Of a stretch of 42,801 nucleotides of DNA, positions 37,425-42,801 are shown piece after piece. A program made the position numbers and the translations under genes. The notes below the pieces were generated by a model. The model saw only the letters and a program-made list of their open reading frames with translations, made no database searches and was not told the DNA's origin. How positions within the stretch are numbered: position 1 is the stretch's first letter; every line of letters starts with the position of its first letter. Source of the stretch: Alloalcanivorax gelatiniphagus (GTDB lineage: Bacteria; Pseudomonadota; Gammaproteobacteria; Pseudomonadales; Alcanivoracaceae); assembly GCF_005938655.1 (NCBI RefSeq), contig NZ_VCQT01000018.1:1-42801 (forward strand), read 5' to 3'.

Positions 37425-37512
37425 GATGCTTCCGTTTTTATAAGTTTGTTGTCATAACGATATCTATCACATATTTCACTTTCCGCTCAAATGTTCTTTT
37501 GCTGCAAGGTGG

Positions 37513-37727
37513 GTGATTCAGGGCTGGAGTGGGAAGGTGGTCGGTGGCGGTTCCGCCTTGCAGTCCCAGGACGGAAAAATCGGGGTGGTGGTTGCGTCCG
37601 TTGTTGAGGAATACAACAAGGGTTCGCTGATTTCGGAGACGTGCTTGAAGACAAAACGGTTGTGGAGTTCAGAAATATTGAAGTGGCCCAGAAGAATACC
37701 GGGTCCTTCAAGAACTCGGGCTTTTTT
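37513..37727 (+). other. non-coding or decayed stretch with terminator-like end
   Basis: The 333 bp between 37425 and 37757 have no gene I can support. A plus-strand frame from GTG 37513 reads sensibly for ~40 codons (GKIGVVVASVVEEYNKGSL), and a second frame continues (LEDKTVVEFRNIEVAQKNTG), which could be a frameshifted relic. At 37699-37727 an imperfect stem (CCGGGTC / GAACTCGG) followed by CTTTTTTG looks like a plus-strand rho-independent terminator. Confidence 0.3.
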
Positions 37728-37757
37728 GTGTCCGGGCGCGGACAGTCGGCGGCGCGA

Positions 37758-38108
37758 TCAGTTGATATCCAGCCAGTCCGCGCTGATGCCCAGGGCGTCG
37801 GCGATTTTTGCGCGGGTGGCGGCACGCGGCTTTTTCGCTTTTTCCTGTTGGGCGTAGGCGGCTTGGGTGATACCGATGCGTTCAGCGACCTGGAGCTGGG
37901 TCAGGCCGAGGTGCTTTCGCCAAGCGGCGGCCGGGGAAAGATCGTCCATCACCATCATGCCGACCACTTCATGCGGAATCAGATCTGAACCGGGGTGAGT
38001 GGCGACGTATTCGTCGTAGGGGATCACCACGAAGGCGGGTTTCCCGTCCGAGCCGTTGATGATTTGAACCTTGGTAGGTGCCTTGCGAGTCCATTTCACA
38101 TCGTTCAT
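37758..38108 (-). CDS. HTH (XRE-type) antitoxin-like regulator, no partner toxin seen
   Basis: A 116-residue protein in two parts. Residues ~12-40 resemble the Phd/YefM type (VQIINGSDGKPAFVVIPYDEY). Residues ~68-113 form an XRE helix-turn-helix (LTQLQVAERIGITQAAYAQQ). Such proteins are usually antitoxins or autorepressors paired with RelE/HigB toxins, but no toxin gene lies on either side: 64 bp upstream begins the LhgO-like gene's 3' end, and downstream there is no coding sequence. AGGAGGACAG precedes the ATG. A perfect palindrome covers its start codon. Confidence 0.85.
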   Translation of the reverse strand: MNDVKWTRKAPTKVQIINGSDGKPAFVVIPYDEYVATHPGSDLIPHEVVGMMVMDDLSPAAAWRKHLGLTQLQVAERIGITQAAYAQQEKAKKPRAATRAKIADALGISADWLDIN

Positions 38109-38126
38109 CTGTCCTCCTGACAGATG
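38106..38126. promoter_or_regulatory. palindromic operator over the start codon of the HTH gene
   Basis: CATCTGTC (38106-38113) and GACAGATG (38119-38126) are perfect 8-bp inverted arms around CTCCT. On the minus strand the loop is AGGAG, the ribosome-binding site, and one arm contains the ATG. It can therefore work as a DNA operator and as an RNA hairpin that holds the start site. Confidence 0.6.
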
Positions 38127-38172
38127 GAAATATAAGTATTTTTATAAGACTAATCAAGGGCGGTGCGCGCGG

Positions 38173-39267
38173 TTACCCGGCCGCGATCCGCTCCGCCAAC
38201 GCCAGGGCGGCGGTGAGGCCGGGGGATTCGATGCCGAGCAGGTTGGTCAGGCCTTCCAGGCCGTGGTGGCGGTGGTCCTGGATCAGGAAGTCCGGGTGGG
38301 GTTGGCCGTCGACCATGAGTTTGGGGCGCACGCCGGCGTAGTCCGGATGCAGGGCGCCTTCGGGGAGGGCTGGCCAGTAGCGGCGTACCGCGGTTTCGAA
38401 GTGGGCCTGGCGGGTGTCGTCGACGCGGTAGTCCGGGTGGTCCACCCATTCCACGTCCGGGCCGAAGCGGGCGCGGCCGGCCAGGTCCACGGTGAGGTGC
38501 ACTCCCAGGCCGTGGGCTTCCGGGAGGGGGTAGATGAGCCGGTCCGTGGGGCTGGCGCCGGCGAGGCGGAAATAGTTGCCCTTGGCGAAGCGCTGGGTGG
38601 GGCGTTGGTCGTCGGGGAAGCCGTTCATTTGTTCGATCAGGGGCACGGCGCCCAGGCCGGCGGCGTTGATCAGGCGGTCGCTGCGCAGCTCGAAGGTGTC
38701 GCCGCCGGTGTCCACCCGCAGGTCGAAGCGGCCGGGGGCGCAGTCGATGTGGGTGACCCGGTGGCGGGGGCAGAGCAGGGCGCCGTGGTCCTCGGCGTCG
38801 CGGGCCAGGGCGGCCATCAGGCCGTGGCTGTCGACAATGCCGCTGTGGGCGGAGTGCAGGGCGGTGGCGGCGCGCAGCCAGGGTTCCTCCCGGGCCAGTT
38901 TGCCGCCGCTGATCAGGGTCAGGCCGGTGGCGCCGGCGGCGCTGGCGTTGTCCAGCAGTTGCGCCAGGGCGTCCTGTTGGTCCGGGCCGGCCACGATCAG
39001 CTTGCCGCAGCGGCGGTGGGGGATGTGGCGGGCGGCGCAGTACTGGTAAAGCAGGGCGTTGCCGCGCAGGCAGCTTTGTGCTTTGAGCGAGTCGGGCGGG
39101 TAGTAGAGCCCGGCGTGGATCACTTCGCTGTTGCGCGACGACAGGTGCTCGCCGAAGTGGGCTTCGTTTTCCAGCACCACCACCGGGTCGCCGGCCAGGG
39201 CCAGTGCGCGGGCCACCGCCAGGCCCACCACGCCGGCGCCGACCACCACGGTGCCGACCCGCTCCAT
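38173..39267 (-). CDS. FAD-dependent oxidoreductase, L-2-hydroxyglutarate oxidase (LhgO)-like
   Basis: A 364-residue DAO-superfamily enzyme. The FAD-binding VVVGAGVVGLAVARALALAG is at the N-terminus, followed by the LhgO-type SSRNSEVIHAGLYYPPDSLK, AHSGIVDSHGLMAALA, LINAAGLGAVPLIEQM, GNYFRL, YAGVRPKL and a C-terminal LLGIESPGLTAALALAERIA. The family oxidises L-2-hydroxy acids and passes electrons to the quinone pool; the precise substrate cannot be read from sequence. It overlaps the upstream sulfatase gene by one base (TGATG), so it is the second gene of a two-gene operon. Confidence 0.9.
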   Translation of the reverse strand: MERVGTVVVGAGVVGLAVARALALAGDPVVVLENEAHFGEHLSSRNSEVIHAGLYYPPDSLKAQSCLRGNALLYQYCAARHIPHRRCGKLIVAGPDQQDALAQLLDNASAAGATGLTLISGGKLAREEPWLRAATALHSAHSGIVDSHGLMAALARDAEDHGALLCPRHRVTHIDCAPGRFDLRVDTGGDTFELRSDRLINAAGLGAVPLIEQMNGFPDDQRPTQRFAKGNYFRLAGASPTDRLIYPLPEAHGLGVHLTVDLAGRARFGPDVEWVDHPDYRVDDTRQAHFETAVRRYWPALPEGALHPDYAGVRPKLMVDGQPHPDFLIQDHRHHGLEGLTNLLGIESPGLTAALALAERIAAG

Positions 39268-41339
39268 CAGGGTTCCTGGTCGCCGGCCGGCGCATCCCGG
39301 CGGTCGCGGATGGCGTTGTCGTAGAACAGGTAGCGGGAGGTTTCGTAGAAGCCCCGGGCCAGATCGAACAGGTGCTGGAAGGTCTCCGGGTCCGCGTCGG
39401 AACGGTCCTGTTCCGGGTTGTCGCTGTAAAGCTTGTGCAGGCTGGCGTCCTCGCCGTCGTGGTTGAGCCGGGCCATGTGGTCGGCGGTGACCGCGCCGAT
39501 CTGCGGGCGGGGGCCTTCGCGCAGCACCACGAAGGCGGTGCGGTCGCCTTCCGGGGCGGGTTGCTGGATGTCCCGGCCGAGGGTGGTGTTGTCGTATTCC
39601 AGGCCGATCAGGCCGGCCACCGTGGGCATCACGTCGATCAGGCTCACCGCCTCGTGGATGCGGCGCGGTTGCAGCAGCCCGGGGGCGTAGATCATGTGCG
39701 GCACATGGTGGCTTTCCAGGCGCAGTACCTCCTGGAAGCGTGGCATGTGCGGCAGGGTGGTGATGCGGTTGTTGTGGTCGCCGAAGAACACGAACAGGGT
39801 GTTGTCGAAGTAGTTGCTTTGGCGGGCCATGTCCATGAAGCGGCCCACGTTGTAGTCGAGCAGGCGCACGGCGTTGTACTGGGCGGCGTTCTTGAAGCCG
39901 TTGCCGTTCAGTTGCTCCTCGCTGAGGTCGTCGCGCACCTTAAAGTCGTCGTTGTCCGGCGGGATGGTAAAGGGCCGGTGGTTGCCGGCGGTCTGAATAA
40001 AGGCGAAGAACGGCTGGTCGTCGGGAATGGCGTCGAGGATGGCGTGGGATTCCTTGAACAGGGCCAGGTCGGAGATGCCCCATACATCCACGTTGGGGCT
40101 TTGCCAGTCGCCTTCCTCGTACAGTTCCAGGCCGTCGATGCTGCGGGTGAGCAGGCCTTTCAGGTTGGCCCAGCCGGCGTTGCCGCCAACCATGTAGAGC
40201 TTCCGGTAGCCGTCCAGTTGGTCGACGATCATGCGTTGGTGGCCGATCAGCGGGTTGCGGCTGGCGCTTTCCTCCGGGGCCACGTCCGGGATGCCGGTGA
40301 GGAACGCCCAGATGCTTTTGGCGGTGCCGGTGACCGGCACGTAGAAATGCTCGAAGAACCAGCCGCCTTCGGCGATACGGTCCAGGTTCGGGGTCGGGTC
40401 GAACGGGGTGCCGTAGGCGCCCACCCGGCTGGCGCCCAGGGACTCCAGCATTACCACCACGATATTGGGCGGCCGGGTGGTGTCCAGGCGGTGGGGCTGC
40501 ACGGTGACGTGGCGGCGGTAGTTCAGGTCGCCACGGCGGTCGGCGGGCAGGTCCAGAAAGTCCGCCATCAGCGGGTAGTAGTGGCGCACCGCTTCCAGGT
40601 CGTAGGGCTCGGTCTCCAGCTGGCTGGTGTCGTAGAAGAACAGCACCGGGTTCAGGCCCAGGGCCGCGACCGCCTTGTCGCCGGACACGAAGGCATCACT
40701 CCAGCGCAGGGGCACCGGGTTTTCCCAGTTGATGTCGGTGGCCCGGCCCAGCAGCCCTAAGGTGAACAGCAGGAACACCACCACGCCCCCGGCCCACAGG
40801 GAACGGGTGCGGATCGGTGGCTTGTCGCGCAGCAGGAAGCGGGCGGCCAGGCCCGCGAACAGCCAGGTGATCAGCGCGCTGGCGGCCAGCCAGCCCAGGG
40901 TGATCCACACCACCGGGTAGCTTTCCCAGACCATTTGCGTGGACATGCGGGTGTCCTGCAGAAAGCGCAGGGCGGTGATGTTCAGCCGGTCGCCGAGGTA
41001 CACGTAGTGGCCGAAATCCAGGATATAGGTGAGCAGCAGCAACAGGGTGGCCAGGCCCAGATAGACCAGCGCCAGGCCACGGGCCAGCGGCGAGCGGACC
41101 AGGTTGAAGCGCGGTAGCCAGGCCAGCACCGCCAGCGGCAACACCATCAGCAGGGCCAGCCGCAGATCGAAGCGCAGGCCCACACCCACCGCCTGCCAGA
41201 TCTGGCCGGCGCTGACGGTGTCGCCCACTTCGGAGAAGAACAGATAGAAGGCGGCGCGCAGCAGCACCATCAGAATCCACAGCGTCGCCACGCAGGCGGC
41301 CAGAAAGCGAAGCCGGCGGGAATGCCACCATCCCATCAT
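39267..41339 (-). CDS. LTA-synthase-like membrane sulfatase/phosphoglycerol transferase
   Basis: A 690-residue inner-membrane protein. About five membrane helices fill the first ~230 residues (FLAACVATLWILMVLLRAAF; LALLMVLPLAVLAWL; LVYLGLATLLLLLTYIL; and others). A periplasmic alkaline-phosphatase-fold domain follows: metal ligand Glu in VVVMLESLGASRVG, nucleophile Thr in VTGTAKSIWAFLTG, and metal-binding FFGDHNNR. It is related to LtaS and OpgB-type enzymes that move phosphoglycerol or phosphoethanolamine onto envelope glycans or lipids; the acceptor is unknown. GGAG placed 8 nt before ATG 41339 decides the start; ATG 41345 is the alternative. Divergent from the DUF2244 gene. Confidence 0.88.
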   Translation of the reverse strand: MMGWWHSRRLRFLAACVATLWILMVLLRAAFYLFFSEVGDTVSAGQIWQAVGVGLRFDLRLALLMVLPLAVLAWLPRFNLVRSPLARGLALVYLGLATLLLLLTYILDFGHYVYLGDRLNITALRFLQDTRMSTQMVWESYPVVWITLGWLAASALITWLFAGLAARFLLRDKPPIRTRSLWAGGVVVFLLFTLGLLGRATDINWENPVPLRWSDAFVSGDKAVAALGLNPVLFFYDTSQLETEPYDLEAVRHYYPLMADFLDLPADRRGDLNYRRHVTVQPHRLDTTRPPNIVVVMLESLGASRVGAYGTPFDPTPNLDRIAEGGWFFEHFYVPVTGTAKSIWAFLTGIPDVAPEESASRNPLIGHQRMIVDQLDGYRKLYMVGGNAGWANLKGLLTRSIDGLELYEEGDWQSPNVDVWGISDLALFKESHAILDAIPDDQPFFAFIQTAGNHRPFTIPPDNDDFKVRDDLSEEQLNGNGFKNAAQYNAVRLLDYNVGRFMDMARQSNYFDNTLFVFFGDHNNRITTLPHMPRFQEVLRLESHHVPHMIYAPGLLQPRRIHEAVSLIDVMPTVAGLIGLEYDNTTLGRDIQQPAPEGDRTAFVVLREGPRPQIGAVTADHMARLNHDGEDASLHKLYSDNPEQDRSDADPETFQHLFDLARGFYETSRYLFYDNAIRDRRDAPAGDQEP

Positions 41340-41499
41340 GCGCATGTCTCCAAGCAAGGGTCCGTATCTCGACAAGCCGCCCATGCTACCGGCTGGGCCC
41401 GGCGTCGTCATCGCGCGGCGATTTCCCATGTTGGCGCCGGGGGTGCGATCATGGGCGGTGCGAACCTGGATGCCGAGTCAATCCGATGCCGAGTCCATC

Positions 41500-42012
41500 A
41501 TGGTGCTGAGCGAAACCCGGGCGGGAACCACGGTGATCACCCTCCGTCCCCATCTGTCCGCCGACTGGCGGCAGGTGAAGCGGTTCATGGCGCTGATCGC
41601 GGCGGTGGTGTTCGTGGTGGCCGCCGCCTGGAGCGCCGCCGGCATCTGGCTGGCGCTGCCGTTCGCCGGCCTGGAAGTGGGGCTGGTGTGTTTTTTGATG
41701 CACAGGGTCTGCTTCCGGCTCAGCTATCTGTACCAGCGCATCACCATCGAGCCGGAGCGGGTGCTGATCGAACAGGGCGTGCGCGGGCCGCCGCGCCGCC
41801 GCTGGGAACTGAGCCGGCCGGACGCCCATCTGCATGTGATACTGCCGGCTCGTTCCGTGGATCTGCCGCGTCTGATCCTGCGCGACGATGAGAGCGGTCT
41901 GGAGGTGGGCGCCTTCCTGCATGCGGAAGGGCGGGAACAGGCCCGCCGGGCGCTGCGCGGTGCCGGGCTGATGGAAACCTCGGACCGCTGGTGGGAGACC
42001 GCCGGGCCCTGA
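41500..42012 (+). CDS. DUF2244 membrane protein
   Basis: A 170-residue protein. Two membrane segments lie close together at about residues 27-62 (FMALIAAVVFVVAAAWSAAG and LPFAGLEVGLVCFLMH), followed by a cytosolic beta domain (QRITIEPERVLIEQGVRGP). This is the DUF2244 layout; no role is established for the family. ATG 41500 gives the usual family length. ATG 41470 is possible, and the longer frame to 41338 overlaps the start of the divergent sulfatase gene. Ribosome sites are weak at all of them. Confidence 0.8.
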   Translation: MVLSETRAGTTVITLRPHLSADWRQVKRFMALIAAVVFVVAAAWSAAGIWLALPFAGLEVGLVCFLMHRVCFRLSYLYQRITIEPERVLIEQGVRGPPRRRWELSRPDAHLHVILPARSVDLPRLILRDDESGLEVGAFLHAEGREQARRALRGAGLMETSDRWWETAGP

Positions 42013-42055
42013 ACGCCGCTCTTTTCAGTGCCGCTCTTCTAAGTAAGGAACCGCC

Positions 42056-42400
42056 ATGAAATACATCTTCGAAGTCCGCATGAAACACGGCTACACCGTG
42101 GAGGAATACGCCGAGGCCTGGATCGAGGCCAGCCGCGTCATCCAGCAAACCCCCGGTGCCCGGGGTACCTACCTGCACCGCAAGATCGGCGAGCCGGACA
42201 CCCTGCTGGCGATTGCCCATTGGGACTCCAAGGCCCACCGGGACGCCAAGGACGACAGCCGCAGCGCCCGGGTCAAGGCGATCCTGGAAAAACACGCGCG
42301 CACCTGCGAGATCACGCCGCTGGGTGAGTTCGAGGAGCCGGAATGGCGGGTGCCGCCCCAGCCGGGCAGCGGTAATGATGGGAGCGGTAATGATGTTTGA
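42056..42400 (+). CDS. small ABM/EthD-like ferredoxin-fold protein
   Basis: A 114-residue protein (MKYIFEVRMKHGYTVEEYAE). The pattern of short strands and helices, WIEASRVIQQTPGARGTYLH and LLAIAHWDSKAHRDAKDD, resembles antibiotic-biosynthesis-monooxygenase-like dimeric alpha/beta barrels. This is a fold-level guess; no active-site residue can be named. AAGGAA precedes the ATG. It is probably co-transcribed with the lipoprotein gene, which overlaps its 3' end by 11 bp. Confidence 0.7.
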   Translation: MKYIFEVRMKHGYTVEEYAEAWIEASRVIQQTPGARGTYLHRKIGEPDTLLAIAHWDSKAHRDAKDDSRSARVKAILEKHARTCEITPLGEFEEPEWRVPPQPGSGNDGSGNDV

Positions 42401-42740
42401 CGGAGGCCGCCGCGCGGCGGTGGCAGCGTTGGCGTTGGCGGTAATGCTGACGCTGGCCGGCTGTGATTACCGCGACGCGCCCCAGGGGGCGCCGCTGCGG
42501 GCGCTGGCCGCCGAGCCGCAGACCTATCAGGGCAGCCTGGTGGCCACCAGCGGCGTGGTGCGGGGCTTTGACGATCCGGAGCATTACTGGATCGAGGATG
42601 AGGCCCTTAATCGGGTGGAGCTGGAACCGTTGGCGTTGGCCCGGGAGCACCTGGGTCAGCGGGTCCAGGTGGTGGGCACCTTCCATTACGATCCGGGCCA
42701 GGGGCGCTGGCTGGAGGTGCGAGACTTTAGTCCGCTTTGA
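42390..42740 (+). CDS. putative lipoprotein, 116 aa
   Basis: The lipoprotein signal AAVAALALAVMLTLAGCDYR has lipobox LAGC. The mature ~90 residues contain GSLVATSGVVRGFDDPEHYWIEDEAL and VELEPLALAREHLGQRVQVV (cores quoted: GSLVATSGVVRGF; HLGQRVQVVGTF), a beta-rich layout like OB-fold periplasmic proteins. GGAG sits 5 nt before ATG 42390; ATG 42393 directly follows. It overlaps the ABM-like gene by 11 bp. Confidence 0.75.
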   Translation: MMFDGGRRAAVAALALAVMLTLAGCDYRDAPQGAPLRALAAEPQTYQGSLVATSGVVRGFDDPEHYWIEDEALNRVELEPLALAREHLGQRVQVVGTFHYDPGQGRWLEVRDFSPL

Positions 42741-42763
42741 TCGCGGCTGAAGCCGCTCCTACA
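42741..42763. repeat. REP-like half element
   Basis: TCGCGGCTGAAGCCGCTCCT then ACA directly after the lipoprotein stop codon: the right arm of the G/C-type element at 10905-10976. The matching arm may lie beyond the window. Confidence 0.65.
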
Positions 42764-42801
42764 GTATGGGCTATCCCCTCTGTAGATACCGTCTCTCCTA
42801 T

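Overview
The window looks like a chromosomal stretch of a GC-rich gammaproteobacterium. An aerobic, fatty-acid-degrading marine or soil type (Alcanivorax, Pseudomonas or Halomonas-like) fits best. The clues are an ETF/ETF-QO electron-transfer set with a PsrA-like operator, a LysR regulator, an Anbu protease operon, and short REP-like palindromes (GGAGCGRCTTCAGYCGCGAT cores) scattered between genes. Genus assignment is inference.

Left flank (1-15014), housekeeping: DAHP synthase (-), a Cache-domain chemoreceptor (+), a CobB-type sirtuin (-), a small unknown protein, a GNAT-carbon/nitrogen hydrolase fusion (+), and a LysR regulator (-) divergent from a small DUF1127-like gene whose 3' end lies in a REP-like element. 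Then come ETF-QO (-) divergent from etfB-etfA (+), and the four-gene Anbu operon: circularly permuted ATP-grasp, alpha-E protein, transglutaminase, Anbu proteasome-like protease.

Centre (15081-35898), a large type I-E CRISPR-Cas locus, all pointing right. Array 1 has 59 repeats. It is followed by a MazE-like antitoxin and a complete vapBC. Array 2 has 40 repeats and is split by a 1384-bp IS256-family element. After a hicA-hicB scar comes the full operon cas3-cas8e-cse2-cas7e-cas5e-cas6e-cas1-cas2, preceded by a perfect CRP/Vfr palindrome. A lipoprotein gene and array 3 (22 repeats) close the locus. In total there are 121 repeats and 118 spacers. The three arrays carry three repeat versions that differ almost only in the tetraloop of the crRNA hairpin (AGGC, AGGT, ACGT) and at repeat position 2. 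The Cas6e stem and the 8-nt handle are constant. All three leaders keep a GGTGGAAA box exactly 54 bp before the first repeat, but leader 3 is changed at the likely integrase-anchoring and IHF positions.

The IS sits inside spacer 6 of array 2. Its 9-bp target duplication, when removed, restores exactly a 32-bp spacer. Two spacer pairs are near-duplicates that differ only at positions in one codon phase, so they look like repeated sampling of the same conserved gene from diverged invaders.

Right flank (35899-42801): small exported or lipoprotein genes of unknown role, a solitary HTH antitoxin-like gene with an operator over its own start, an LhgO-like FAD oxidoreductase coupled to an LTA-synthase-like sulfatase (-), then a DUF2244 membrane protein, an ABM-like small protein and a lipoprotein (+).
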